A program made the position numbers and the translations under genes. The notes below the pieces were generated by a model. It made no database searches, was not told the DNA's origin, and saw nothing but the letters and a program-made list of their open reading frames with translations. Positions 18,038-29,200 of a DNA stretch of 64,000 bases are shown one piece after another (the first letter of the stretch is position 1; every line of letters starts with the position of its first letter). The DNA is taken from the NCBI GenBank assembly GCA_944320015.1, contig CALUFO010000003.1:98114-162113 (forward strand), written 5' to 3'. Origin of the DNA: an uncultured Barnesiella sp. (GTDB lineage Bacteria > Bacteroidota > Bacteroidia > Bacteroidales > Barnesiellaceae).

Positions 18038-18077
18038 CCTGCGTCATGGAGCGGCTCTTTCCGCTCCACGACGCAGG
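18038..18077 (-). terminator. Strong hairpin inside the PUL, before the GH101-like genes
   Basis: CCTGCGTC-TGGAGCGG, 6-base loop, CCGCTCCA-GACGCAGG, with one mismatch in a 17-bp stem. On the minus strand it is followed by ATTTTAT. It lies between the beta-helix stop and the paralogue B start, so it may be a partial terminator or a stabilising processing site. Confidence 0.6.
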
Positions 18078-18090
18078 CCTCAACAAAAAC

Positions 18091-20196
18091 TTAGCGTTTA
18101 ACCATACGAGCCGTTACCATCGTTGTCCCGTTTTGAAGCGACAAGATGTATGCCCCGGTGGTCAAATCAGAGAAATTCAGCAAATTATCTCCCATACCCA
18201 AACTCACCTTCTTTACCAATGCACCATCGATGGAATATACACAAAGTGTACTTGCTCCGGCAAAAGGATTCGTTACGACCAATTGCCCGGTAGTCACCGA
18301 CGGATACACGTTCAACTGCGATTGTTCCACGGCGTCGATACCCGACCCATCACGATATTCAACGGCACCTATCGACGGTGATGCGGGACGCATTCTACCG
18401 GTTTGGTCCTCGGTGTTTGCCGAGTTGGGAGAGCCATTGCCCACTGCGGGATTATTCTCACCCATCAATAAATGGACATACTGTCCGTCGACCTCTTCGA
18501 TCGGAGCCAGATAGGTACCTATTGCAAACGGCGCATCCAACGGATAGAAGCGGCCTTCGCCATATCGGGTGTCGTCCCAGATACAATAATTCCGAACAAA
18601 AGAACCGAATACCGTTCCATAATCGACGGCCTCATCGCCATTCGACACATAGATACAGTTATCGAAATCTATCATCGCCGTTCCGCCCGAAACATACATG
18701 GCATTTTGGCCGTCGGCCGAAGAGTTGCCCACAATCGTGCAATCGTATATGCTAATGGACGAAGCGCCTTCCCAGCTACCATCGATGACACCGCCGTTCG
18801 TCGGAGAGGTGTTCCCGCTGATCGTCATATTCTGGCAAGTATATGTCGCGCCTTGAAATGCCACAGCCGTACCGGTATTGTTAACGATAGAAACATTTTT
18901 CATCAAACCTTTCGAGCCCCAGCCTATACCGGCGATGGATTTTCCCGAGTTTCCCGTCGCATAGCAATTGGTCACATTGATTTCCTCACCCATCTGTACT
19001 TTGAATATAACACCGTTCTGACCGGCGGCGCTCTTGTTGTTCGTATAAATACAATTGCTTATAGAGCCCGTGCTTCCATCGAGCCACCCACCGGGGTGCG
19101 CATTGATTTCATTTCCGTCAAACACACAATCCGAAATCGCGAACGACCCGTTGAGACGTATCGCACCAGCTCCTCCGCCCGTATTGGTATTGAAGTTACA
19201 CCCTTCCACAATGGCATTAGCTACTTTGTTCGAATAAATGCCTACGCCATCCCAACCATCATTTCCGATGAAATCGCAATTTCTCACGGTCAATCCGCTC
19301 TCGGCGTCGGCCTCCTCGGCATAGCACAATATACCGGCGCCATTGCTACTGGCCGAGTTCCCTTTGAAAGTGCTTCCCGAAGCGTTTACAATCATACTGC
19401 CGAAACAACCGACTCCACCGCCACTCGCGCCGAAGTTCCCTTCAAAAGTACTATTCTCTATATCTACGTCCCAGTTATAGGCGAGTACACCGCCGCCATT
19501 CTGTCCGCTTATGTTATTGGTAAACGTGCAACCGGTCAATGTCAATTTGGGATTCGTAGCTTGATCGGGCTTTTGCAGTTTGATGGCGCCGCCCCATTTT
19601 GCCTTGAACCCATCGAAGGTACAATCGATAAGTTTCATGCCCGTACCGGCAGGAGATGTCGCATTGGGTATCGGGGTGCCGCCCAAAACAATGATCGCCC
19701 CGGCTCCACCCGAGAAATCGGCCATATAATCGTTATCGGGTCCCGACATTCTTCCGGTCGCATGACGGAAAGTAAAGCCGTCGACCACAATATCCTGCTC
19801 GCCCAACAAGCCATAGGCTATCGTGTAAACCGTATCGGTCTCGTTGATAGCGCCGTCCAATACAGTCTCGTTTTCTTGTGCGTTGCGTTCCGTGCCGCCT
19901 TCCGCAGGATAACCGCCCAAGACGGTCACACCGCCCGAGAGTTTGAATCGTTTTTCGATATTGGCGGCATTCGAGTCTCCTTGATAGTCCATTGTCGGTT
20001 TATATACTCCGGCGCCCACATGTACCGTTGTCCCGGCAGAAGCATTATAAAGCACTTCTCCCAAGTCGCTTTTCGCGTTAGCCCAATCGCTTCCGCTGCC
20101 GTTCCCCGCACCGGAAACCGTCACATACACATCTGCCGCAGATACATTCAATGCGACAAGACTCAATAACGAAATCAGTAAGTTTACTTTTTTCAT
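18091..20196 (-). CDS. Exported right-handed beta-helix protein with type IX secretion-like tail
   Basis: 701-residue protein. It has a signal peptide (MKKVNLLISLLSLVALNVSAAD) and a long series of Asn/Gly-rich coils in the style of parallel beta-helix repeats (for example CTFTNNISGQNGGGV, STFEGNFGASGGGVG, CNFNTNTGGGAGAI). A choice-of-anchor Q-type stretch near 600 (GRMRPASPSIGAVEY) follows, then a C-terminal type IX-like sorting tail (LNVYPSVTTGQLVV...VYSIDGALVKKV...ARMVKR). Beta-helix proteins often bind or cleave polysaccharides, but I see no lyase active-site signature I can assign. It is in the PUL, 35 bases after GH97, so it is probably a surface glycan-binding or glycan-cleaving component. 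Confidence 0.8.
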   Translation of the reverse strand: MKKVNLLISLLSLVALNVSAADVYVTVSGAGNGSGSDWANAKSDLGEVLYNASAGTTVHVGAGVYKPTMDYQGDSNAANIEKRFKLSGGVTVLGGYPAEGGTERNAQENETVLDGAINETDTVYTIAYGLLGEQDIVVDGFTFRHATGRMSGPDNDYMADFSGGAGAIIVLGGTPIPNATSPAGTGMKLIDCTFDGFKAKWGGAIKLQKPDQATNPKLTLTGCTFTNNISGQNGGGVLAYNWDVDIENSTFEGNFGASGGGVGCFGSMIVNASGSTFKGNSASSNGAGILCYAEEADAESGLTVRNCDFIGNDGWDGVGIYSNKVANAIVEGCNFNTNTGGGAGAIRLNGSFAISDCVFDGNEINAHPGGWLDGSTGSISNCIYTNNKSAAGQNGVIFKVQMGEEINVTNCYATGNSGKSIAGIGWGSKGLMKNVSIVNNTGTAVAFQGATYTCQNMTISGNTSPTNGGVIDGSWEGASSISIYDCTIVGNSSADGQNAMYVSGGTAMIDFDNCIYVSNGDEAVDYGTVFGSFVRNYCIWDDTRYGEGRFYPLDAPFAIGTYLAPIEEVDGQYVHLLMGENNPAVGNGSPNSANTEDQTGRMRPASPSIGAVEYRDGSGIDAVEQSQLNVYPSVTTGQLVVTNPFAGASTLCVYSIDGALVKKVSLGMGDNLLNFSDLTTGAYILSLQNGTTMVTARMVKR

Positions 20197-20231
20197 GATA
20201 AATACTATTTTAAAGGTTAGTAATTAATCCG

Positions 20232-22211
20232 TCAGTTTATTCGAGAAATGATAGCCGACCAGCCTCCTCCCGGAGCCATTTTTATTTTCAACTTCTTCCC
20301 CGAGACGATATTTTGCTCTTCTATTTTATAGTCGTTGCCATTTCGGTCGGCGTTTACCCCGTCCCGGAATATTTCGGCTTTCCACAATCCTTGGCTCAAA
20401 AAAGAGAAATCCAACGATATTTCCCGCTCTTCCCAGTTCGTGATAGCTCCTACATACCACTTATCGCCTTTCTTTCTCGCTACCGCGGCATATTCGCCCA
20501 CTTCCCCGGCGAGAGCCACAGTTTCGTCAAACACCGTAGGGATTTGCACGATATAGTCGGTGCTCTCCTGTTCCTTTCTATAATTGTTCGGGCTGTCGGC
20601 CATCATGACCAACGGAGCCTCGAACACTACATACAAAGCGACTTGATGCGCCCGTGTGCCTTGACTCATGGGCGTGCCCCAAATCCCCTTGTAACTCTCC
20701 TTGTTGGCATTGACCATCGCTCCCGGCGTATAATCGACCGGGCCTGCCAGCATACGCAAATACGGTATTGTCGCATCGTTTCGAGGCATGTCGGGATAGT
20801 CGCCTTTCAGATATTCCATGCCATAAACACCCTCGAAATTGATGACATTCGGGTAGGTACGTTGCAACCCGGTAGGTTTATAGCACCCGTGTAAATCGAT
20901 CAACAACTTATATTCAGCCGCTTTTTGCGCCAGCCGGTTGCAAAAATTCACGACCCGTTGGTCATCCCTATCCATAAAGTCTACCTTAAAGCCTTTGACC
21001 CCGAGGTCGGAATAGTGTTTCAACGCCTCGTCCATCTTCTGGTCCAACGGCAGCCACCCCGCCCACAGCAGGATAGACACATTCTTCCGCTTGGCATACT
21101 CGATGATTTCGGGAAGATCGATATCTTCTACCGTAGTCATAATATCGGTACTCTTTGCCCAGCCTTCGTCAAGCAGCACATACTCGATTTTATTCTCAGA
21201 GGCAAAATCGATAAAATATTTATAAGTGTCGGTATTCACGCCAGCTCTGAAATCTACCCCGTAGATATTCCATGCACACCAATAATCCCACGCCAGTTTA
21301 CCCGGTTTTATCCAAGAGGTATCGTCTATCTGGCAAGGCGTCGCCAGCTTATACACCATATCGCTGTTCAACAAGTCTTTATCCTCCTCGGCAATAATCA
21401 TGGCTCTCCACGGATAAAACCGCTTCCCGGTGGTCTCGGCCAAATAATCGGCTCTCTCCTCGACAAGCGCTTGCAGGTTGTTATGACCGCCTTGAACTTC
21501 CTTCGTCACGAACGGTGCGAAATCGCCCGACAATCGGGTGTCGCCCGTCTTCCTCAAAAACATTCCCGGATAGTCGACCAAATCGGCATCGGTAATCGCC
21601 ACCTTTATGCCATTGGGCATTCCCACGAGAATGGGAGCAAAAGCCGGCCAAAAATCGGACATCTCTTTCAACTTGATCGACTGATACTCATTTTCAAAAG
21701 ACTGGAAATAGACATCTCGCTCATTGGCTCTCACATAACCTACCGTCACATCGTGGTTTTCTCCGGCAAAGCAAAACTCTGCTTTCTCGGACTGCACGAC
21801 GACAGGAGTTTTCGACTTGAAATTCGTTTCCCACCGATAAGCGATTCCGTCGTCATAAGCCCTGAAATACAACGCATAATTCCGGAACTGCATTTTCAAC
21901 TCGTTATAACGGTCGGCCACCTTCTTCTTTTTATAAAGAACCGCGTCGATTGTTTCATCGACGTTCTCGACCGTCGATTTTCTCAATTTGGGATTGCGCC
22001 CTATCACCTCCCCGTCGCGGAAAGTCATTGAAATTTCAGACGGGGCTATAATCTCGGTATCGGCGCAACGGGCACTCCACGAAATCACGGAGTCGATGCT
22101 CACCGTAACCGATATTTTACCATTCGGCGAATCCACAAACAACTCTTTCGCCCCCACGCTCATGGGGAAAAATGCCAGCATGGCAAGTCCTATCGATAAT
22201 ACTTTCTTCAT
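20232..22211 (-). CDS. Glycoside hydrolase family 97 (retaining type by motif)
   Basis: 659-residue exported GH97 enzyme, with a signal peptide ending near VGAKE. N-terminal beta-super-sandwich (about 25-280), TIM barrel (about 290-560) and C-terminal sandwich follow the family plan. The barrel motif GVKGFKVDFMDRDDQ (404-418) has an Asp at 411 in the place of the nucleophile of retaining GH97 enzymes such as the alpha-galactosidase BT1871, not the Gly found in inverting SusB-type alpha-glucosidases. An alpha-galactosidase-type activity is therefore inferred. It sits 9 bases after GH92 and 35 before the beta-helix gene. Confidence 0.92.
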   Translation of the reverse strand: MKKVLSIGLAMLAFFPMSVGAKELFVDSPNGKISVTVSIDSVISWSARCADTEIIAPSEISMTFRDGEVIGRNPKLRKSTVENVDETIDAVLYKKKKVADRYNELKMQFRNYALYFRAYDDGIAYRWETNFKSKTPVVVQSEKAEFCFAGENHDVTVGYVRANERDVYFQSFENEYQSIKLKEMSDFWPAFAPILVGMPNGIKVAITDADLVDYPGMFLRKTGDTRLSGDFAPFVTKEVQGGHNNLQALVEERADYLAETTGKRFYPWRAMIIAEEDKDLLNSDMVYKLATPCQIDDTSWIKPGKLAWDYWCAWNIYGVDFRAGVNTDTYKYFIDFASENKIEYVLLDEGWAKSTDIMTTVEDIDLPEIIEYAKRKNVSILLWAGWLPLDQKMDEALKHYSDLGVKGFKVDFMDRDDQRVVNFCNRLAQKAAEYKLLIDLHGCYKPTGLQRTYPNVINFEGVYGMEYLKGDYPDMPRNDATIPYLRMLAGPVDYTPGAMVNANKESYKGIWGTPMSQGTRAHQVALYVVFEAPLVMMADSPNNYRKEQESTDYIVQIPTVFDETVALAGEVGEYAAVARKKGDKWYVGAITNWEEREISLDFSFLSQGLWKAEIFRDGVNADRNGNDYKIEEQNIVSGKKLKIKMAPGGGWSAIISRIN

Positions 22212-22220
22212 GATTATTCC

Positions 22221-24443
22221 TTATAATTGATTTTCCACTCCGACGTTTCCCCACTTAGACGGTTTCGAGCCCATCACAAACTCCAATGTCCCGCCATTGG
22301 CAATATCGGTATGTTTGAACGAGCATGTGTCCAACGGCTCCCCGTTCAGTTTTACCGACTGAACATAGATATTCTTATCGCTGGCTTTCTTCGCCTTAAT
22401 CAACAAATCCTTCCCGTTTTCCAAATGGATAACAGCCTCCTCAAACGTGGGACTGGATATCAAATACAAATCCTGCCCGGTATTGGGATAGAAACCAAGA
22501 GCATGGAAAACATACCACGACGACATCGAACCCGAATCGTCATTCCCGGGGATTCCCTCCTTGGTCGTATTGTAACGCTCTTTCAGCGTCTTCCGCACAA
22601 CCTCGGCCGTTTTATCGGGTCGACCCACATAATTATAGAGTGTAGGTGTCAGGAATCCCGGTTCGTTCGAAATTTGGAACAATCCCATATACCACCGCTG
22701 ATCCCATTTCTCATGAGAGAAATAAGTATCCAACCGCCGGGTGAACTGTTCTTTCCCCCCGCATTTCTCGATGAGACCGTTTACATCGTGCGGAACATAG
22801 AAAGACAATTCCCACGAAAACGTCTCATATACAAAATCGGGCCATGTCCCGCCTTGAAAAACCGAATAATCATCTTCGCTCCACCAAGAACCGTCACTAT
22901 GACGAGGCCAAACAAACCCCTTAAAGCCCAAACTCTCCACATCGGGATTCCATAGATTCTGCCAATTCCGAGAGCGCTCCATATACTTTTGGGCTATCTC
23001 TTTTTCATTCAATCCATGTGCCAATGTAGCAATGGCGTAATCGCAATTGGCATACTCCATGGTGCGAGTCCCGGCTCGTTCGAATTTTGTCGACACAAAA
23101 CCCTTCTCGTTATAATCGCTTATACCGCCGCGCCCCTCTTTCCGCTCGTCATCGCCGGGAGTCACTTCGGCGTTCTTGATCATCGCCTCCAACGCCAACT
23201 CGTAATCGACGCCTCTCAAGCCCTTCACATAGGCGTCGGCAAAAAGCATATCGACATTCGACCCGCCTTGTACCCGGCCATTGTCATCGCCGCTCCTCGC
23301 ATCGGGGGCATATCCCTCGTGTCGGTATATATCCAGTAAAGAGCGCAGCATATCTACCTGTTTAGAAGGAGTCAACAACGTGAATAAAGGGTGAGTAGCC
23401 CTAAACGTATCCCAAATGCAATAGAAATCATCGTAATACGGTTCGTCCGATATCCATTTCGAATTTTCCCCGGTCTTGTCTACCGGCTGCAAATAGCTGT
23501 GATACAAAGCCGTATAAAAAATCTTTTTCTGCTCATCACTGCCCTTGACCTCTATTTTGTTCAATATCTCGTTCCAACGGTCCACACAAGCAACTCTCAC
23601 CTCGTCGAAATTCCACGATTCCATTTCGGCCAAGTTCATTCGAGCTTTCCCGGTACTCAAATAAGAGATACCCACTTTGACCGTTATTTTTTGCCGGTCG
23701 GAGGTACGATAGGCAAAATAAGCACCGGTAGGCTCATTGGTATCATATTGTTCCTTTTTCCCCGGCTCGATACGGGCGCTTTTCCATGTACCGTATCCAT
23801 CGGACGGCGTGTCGAACACCGCATAGAAATAGACCGTATAGGGCTCGCCTATATTCCAGCCACCTCTTATCCGGGTATATCCCTCCATCTCGGTATCCGA
23901 GATAATCCGCACCTCCGAGCCTACCAGATATTGCCGCTCATGGGAAGACAGGAAACTGCCCAAATCGACAATGATTTTAGACTCGTCGCTGGCCGGGAAA
24001 GTATATTCGTGCATAGCGCTCCGCTGCAAAGCTGTCAACCTCGCCGACGTACCGTACCTCGCCAAATCCACGCCATACAGTCCCAGCCCCACATGCTCGT
24101 TCTCGCGGGGAGACGAATAATCGCGTGTATCCAGCGCTCCGGTTATCGGGGCGAACAATACATTTCCATACTTGCAGCCTCCTCCCGTGCCACTCACATG
24201 CACATTGCTGAACCCATGTATGTTCCCATCGCGGTCCCAACCGGCGTTCCAATCTTTTCCGCCGCAATCGGGGCCTACCTTCACCATACCGAACGGGACA
24301 CAAGGGCCGGGAAATACATTCCCGCCGCCGTCGACTCCGATAAACGGGTCGACATATTGCGAGAGATCGGTCGTTGCGTTTCCTTTGAGCGATGCGGCTA
24401 CCGTCAAAACAGCCGCAATCGCTATACTAAAATACCTGTTCAT
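22221..24443 (-). CDS. Glycoside hydrolase family 92 alpha-mannosidase-type enzyme
   Basis: 740-residue exported GH92 enzyme (signal peptide, residues 1-23). The family opening VDPFIGVDGGGNVFPGPCVPFGMV (given by its ends, V31 to about V54) is followed by the (alpha/alpha)6 barrel. The predicted acid is E594 in SNEPG, and the base region is GNDDSGSMSSWY (D635/D636). The stretch after NEP reads GFLTPTLYNYVG, whereas many GH92 mannosidases have a His-x-Pro-Tyr-Leu-Tyr form there, so linkage preference may differ. GH92 enzymes are calcium-dependent inverting exo-alpha-mannosidases. It lies 15 bases after susD, in the PUL operon. Confidence 0.93.
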   Translation of the reverse strand: MNRYFSIAIAAVLTVAASLKGNATTDLSQYVDPFIGVDGGGNVFPGPCVPFGMVKVGPDCGGKDWNAGWDRDGNIHGFSNVHVSGTGGGCKYGNVLFAPITGALDTRDYSSPRENEHVGLGLYGVDLARYGTSARLTALQRSAMHEYTFPASDESKIIVDLGSFLSSHERQYLVGSEVRIISDTEMEGYTRIRGGWNIGEPYTVYFYAVFDTPSDGYGTWKSARIEPGKKEQYDTNEPTGAYFAYRTSDRQKITVKVGISYLSTGKARMNLAEMESWNFDEVRVACVDRWNEILNKIEVKGSDEQKKIFYTALYHSYLQPVDKTGENSKWISDEPYYDDFYCIWDTFRATHPLFTLLTPSKQVDMLRSLLDIYRHEGYAPDARSGDDNGRVQGGSNVDMLFADAYVKGLRGVDYELALEAMIKNAEVTPGDDERKEGRGGISDYNEKGFVSTKFERAGTRTMEYANCDYAIATLAHGLNEKEIAQKYMERSRNWQNLWNPDVESLGFKGFVWPRHSDGSWWSEDDYSVFQGGTWPDFVYETFSWELSFYVPHDVNGLIEKCGGKEQFTRRLDTYFSHEKWDQRWYMGLFQISNEPGFLTPTLYNYVGRPDKTAEVVRKTLKERYNTTKEGIPGNDDSGSMSSWYVFHALGFYPNTGQDLYLISSPTFEEAVIHLENGKDLLIKAKKASDKNIYVQSVKLNGEPLDTCSFKHTDIANGGTLEFVMGSKPSKWGNVGVENQL

Positions 24444-24458
24444 AAAGATTTTGATTTT

Positions 24459-26171
24459 TTATTCGATTTCCATTAACGGATCTAACTCTAAATTGGGGTT
24501 AAGCTCGACTTCCCGGCTCGGGATAGGCCAAACATATTGGTCGGAAGTGAACGTGGTACGTTGTCTCACTTTGACATGCCCGGCCCATTTACCGCTTTCC
24601 ATAACCTGATAGCCGCCTACATTGTCCAGTTTCATACCCACGATCCAACCGTCCTCGGCATTCAATACATCTTCGGCGATTCCCCAACGGCGAATATCGA
24701 AGAAACGGGCTCCTTCAAAAGCCAGCTCTACACGGCGTTCGTTCCTGATACGCTCGCGCATCTCGTCTTTACTCAAATTGTTGGGGAAATCGGGCATTCC
24801 CACACGCCACCGCGTCATACCCGAGTAATTCCTTATCTTGGCATCGTCCGACGGCGAGTTGGCCAATTCATTTCGAGCCTCGGCCGCATCCAAATAAACC
24901 TCGGCCAAACGGATTAACGGGAAATCATGCCCGGTGTCCCACACACCCATCAAACTGGGATCTACATATTTCTTCCACCCATAGCCTGTGGGCGAGCCAT
25001 TGTGTTGGTCCATCTTATCTACACTCGTGCCGCCGGGCTGGCTATCATACTCGCTGCCGGCCAAGGTCGTCCCACCGGGATAATAAATAGAGGCGGCCAA
25101 ACGGGGGTCTCTGTTTACATAAGGATTCTCGGGGTCATAATTCGCGCGCGGGTCGTCTATCGGATAAGCCTCGGAGTTACTTACCTTAACCTCATACGCA
25201 TCGACCATCGACTGGGTAGGAGCCCACGAGTTCCAACCTCCGTCGCTAATGCAGGCGATTTTCACGGTAAACCCGAACAGAGCGCGCTCGGCACTGGTAA
25301 ATTGAGAATCGTAAATGATTTCTCCGCTACCCACACTGGCGTTGTCGTCATAGAAAAGTTTGCGATAACTCTCTCCCGACAACTGATTGTTGGGCGTGTA
25401 CAGCGATTTCCCCGATTTGGTAATCACCGAGTCGGCCGCGTCGCGAGCCTGCTCCCAATACCATGTCTGGTCGGGGAAAGACTTGCGATAATCACCCGCC
25501 ATGAACATACATATACGGCTCTTCAAAGCAAATGCAGCCCATCGTGTCGCTCTCCCGTCATCGGCCTCATCGGTGTATGCCGACGGAAGATTTGCCGCCG
25601 CATAGTCCAAGTCGCTGATAATTTGCTTGGCTATCGCATATTTGTCGGTTCGCCTGATAGCCGACGCTTCCTGTATGGTCAAGGGGTGGTCGACCCAAGG
25701 CACATCGCCGAATTGGGCAATCAAATAATAATACGCATACGCCCGTTGGAACAGCACTTCTCCCATATAGCGTTTTTTCAAATCCTCGTCCATATCCACT
25801 TTATCGATATTCGCAAGAAAATCGGCGCACCGTCTTATCGTGACATATCGTCTGTCCCAAAGCTCCTTCAAAGCGGCATGGTTCGACTCGAAGGCATTCA
25901 ATGTGATTTGCTGGAAATTACCAAACTGATTGGAGTGCTGAGGATAAGTATTATCACTTGCCGCATCCAAGAAAAGCAAATCGCAGCCATAAGTATCATC
26001 TTGTGGGAACGTATTGCTATACGTCGCATTCACGGCGCGAAGAGCGTCGTCGGCCGTATTCCAATAGTTCTCTACCGTAACTTTATCGTTCGGGTACAAC
26101 TCCAATCCATCGGTACAACTCAAAATAGGCAGAAGCCCGATGATGATCAAATAACATATATATCGTTTCAT
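24459..26171 (-). CDS. RagB/SusD family nutrient uptake outer membrane lipoprotein
   Basis: 570-residue surface lipoprotein that caps the SusC channel and binds glycan. The lipoprotein signal ends in ILSC with Cys at 19. The N-terminal SusD region (ENYWNTADDALRAVNATYSN) and repeated tetratricopeptide-like helices follow, and the C-terminal part shows the family ending: RNERRVELAFEGARFFDIRRWG near 485 and VWPIPSREVELNPNL near 550. It directly follows susC with a gap of 31 bases, the normal SusCD pairing. Confidence 0.95.
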   Translation of the reverse strand: MKRYICYLIIIGLLPILSCTDGLELYPNDKVTVENYWNTADDALRAVNATYSNTFPQDDTYGCDLLFLDAASDNTYPQHSNQFGNFQQITLNAFESNHAALKELWDRRYVTIRRCADFLANIDKVDMDEDLKKRYMGEVLFQRAYAYYYLIAQFGDVPWVDHPLTIQEASAIRRTDKYAIAKQIISDLDYAAANLPSAYTDEADDGRATRWAAFALKSRICMFMAGDYRKSFPDQTWYWEQARDAADSVITKSGKSLYTPNNQLSGESYRKLFYDDNASVGSGEIIYDSQFTSAERALFGFTVKIACISDGGWNSWAPTQSMVDAYEVKVSNSEAYPIDDPRANYDPENPYVNRDPRLAASIYYPGGTTLAGSEYDSQPGGTSVDKMDQHNGSPTGYGWKKYVDPSLMGVWDTGHDFPLIRLAEVYLDAAEARNELANSPSDDAKIRNYSGMTRWRVGMPDFPNNLSKDEMRERIRNERRVELAFEGARFFDIRRWGIAEDVLNAEDGWIVGMKLDNVGGYQVMESGKWAGHVKVRQRTTFTSDQYVWPIPSREVELNPNLELDPLMEIE

Positions 26172-26202
26172 ATCTTTATAAATCTAATGTATTGTAGGAC
26201 AA

Positions 26203-29200
26203 TCAATTTTTACCGATAGTAAGTTCAACACCAAGAGTAAAAGTACGCAACTGCGGATAATAGGCTCCGCCGGAAGTCCCTTCGGGATCGACATAGGGAT
26301 AAGATGTAAGAGTGAACAAATTATTTGCCGAGAGGCTGAACCGCACTTTCTCGAAACAGATTTTCCGGGTGAGATTCTTTGGCAACGTGTAGCCCACCTG
26401 CAAATTTTTCAATCGCAAATAAGCGGCGCTCTTCACATAGAAATCCGAAATCTCATAATTGTTCTGCTGCCCGTTGACATACCGAGGCAATTTCGCATGA
26501 GCCAAATTATACTCTACCGATTGATTGGGATTCCACCGATCTTCCAACAAGCTCTTCGAGGTGGGGTTCAAGACCAAGCTGCCATAAATAAATTCATCGC
26601 GCTTGCCCACTCCTTGAAAGAACACTCTGAAATCAAACCCTTTGTACTCTCCCGTAAAATCGATACCAAACATATACCGGGGTGCGCTCCAACCGATATC
26701 GATTTTGTCATAGCTGTCGATTTTCCCATCGGGAACGCCATCGGGTCCCGACAAATCGGCATACTTCAAGTCTCCTACTTTTATTTGAGAGGCATATCCC
26801 TCAGGCTTGGGACTGTTCTGTATCTCCTCCTCCGAAGTGAAGAATCCCAAACATTTATACCCATACAGCGTATTCAGAGGCTTGCCCTCTGCGATTATCG
26901 TGCGATCATAGATATGCGGGCCTGTTCCCTTCAAATCCAAGACTTCGTTCATCTGGTCGGAGAAAGAGAGTGTGATGCCATAATTAAACTCGCTCACCTT
27001 GTCCCTCCACGACAATTGCAACTCGTGTCCCCAGCTGGCCATCACTCCGGCGTTCTGAACCGAAACCGGGACACCGATAACACCCGAGACCGGCAAATCC
27101 AACAATATACCATCGGTTTTCTTCCGATACCAGTCATAAGAACCTATCAATCTATTGTTGAACAGGTTGAAATCCACACCGATGTCGAGCATGGTCGATA
27201 TTTCCCAACCCAAATCGTAATTGGGCAGAATATTCAAATAAGCGCCCGGAGCCAATTGATGCCCAAACATATACTCTTCCGGGTTATTGGCCATCACATT
27301 GGCATACTGGTACAAACTTATCGCCTGATTCCCCAGCGACCCGTAAGAAGCTCTTAATTTCAAATTATCCAACACCGTCCTCAATGGCGCCATGAACTTC
27401 TCTTCCGAGAGCCGCCAGCCAATCGAACCCGAAGGGAAAAGTGTGTATTGATGCCCGGGAGCCAAGCGGGAAGAGCCATCATACCGAAGGTTGAACTCCA
27501 AAAAATAACGACTGGAAAAATCGTAATTCACACGGCCAAAGTAAGAGTACATACGCCACTCGTCGGAGTTGCCCCAGTTGTCTTTCAAGTCGCCCGTCCC
27601 GGTCGCGCCGTCGATTTCCTCCAATTTATTGTCGGGGATATTCTTCCGATTAGCCCCTACCCAATGGCTGTTGTAGTGCTCATCGGTGAAGCCGGCCAAG
27701 ATTTTGAACGCATGTTGTTTTATCTTCTTCTCATATTCGAGAGTCGTTTGAAGCGTTGTCTGGCTTCTTTCGGTCATGGAACGGCTCACACTATTGGGAT
27801 CGTTGCTATATTTCTCGCTACCGTCCTCGTTGACAAACGTAATGGTTCTGTAAATACTGGAACTGCCCACTTCCCACAAGTTGTACGAAAATTGAGCCTT
27901 GGCGCGGAGCCCGGGAATAATCTCCCAATTGGCCATTCCATTCATCAGGAAGTTGTTGTCGTAGCTCTTGGTATGTCCGCCATCGGTAATCCAAGCGACC
28001 GGGTTGGAGTCCTCGTTGTTCAAGTGTCCCCACTCGCCATTCGACCGTTTTATCGGCAAATAAGGCGGCATGTTCAAAATCGTCGAAAAGAAACTGTCAT
28101 AATGGTCGGGAGTCTTACTGCTGCTTTTGTAATAAGAAAAACCGCCCATAACCTCAAAATTATCCACAATCTTGGTGCTGAGATTTGCCCTTGCGTTGTA
28201 TTTGGAAAAATCGGTATAGTCGACCAATCCTTGTTGCGAAGTGTATCCGCCCGAAAGCATATACGACGTTTTCTCCGTTCCTCCACTCACCCGCACATTG
28301 GCCTGATGCATACTGTCATTCCCTTTTACCGCCGATTTCCACCAATTGGTATTGGAATACAAGTCGGGGTTACTCCCGTCACGCATCATTTGTATCTGTT
28401 CATCGGTATATTGAGGGTTTCCACCGGCTTGCACATACGACTCGTTCACCAGCATGGCATAATCCCATGAATCGACCAACTCGGGAACTTTGGTAGGAGT
28501 CTGCATCGAAGCGGTGTATGAAATATCGACCGTAGGGTTGGTCTCTCTATTCCCTTTCCGAGTCGTGACTAACAAGACACCGTTCGAAGCTCTCGAACCG
28601 TAAATAGCAGCCGAAGAGGCATCTTTCAAAACCGAAATGGATTCTACATCGGTAGAACTCAACGCATAGAAATCGCCCAATCCGGCCGGGACTCCATCGA
28701 TAATTACCAAAGGCTCGGTCGAGCTCATCGTTCCTATCGCGCGAATATTCAAGGAAGGTGTCGACCCCGGTTTACCACCGTTATCCGTAATAATCAATCC
28801 GGGAACCGTTCCCTGCAAGGAATAGGCGATATTAGAGGTAGGAACCTGCTCGATCGTTTTCGAGGAAATGACATCGATCGCGCCCGTCACACTCGATTTC
28901 TTCTGCGTACCATAGGCCACCACGACCACCTCGTCAAGAACCATGGGAGTAATATCTATACGAAGCGTGGTGCGCCCGTTTATCTCCACCTGTTCTTTAT
29001 TATAGCCTACATACGACACTTCCAGTTTCCCGTTGGCCGGAGCGTTGATAGAGAAATTCCCCTCAACGTCCGAAACCGTCGCCACATTAGAACCCTCCAC
29101 GACAATATTCGCCCCGATAACGGGAGTTTGGGTTTCGTCATATACGCTACCTTTCACGATGATTGTCTTACTGCTATCGGCCGCCGAATCGGGTCGCTTG

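Noticed and set aside
18472..20169. 565-residue open frame on the plus strand
   Set aside because: Antisense to the beta-helix gene, low-complexity, no start context.
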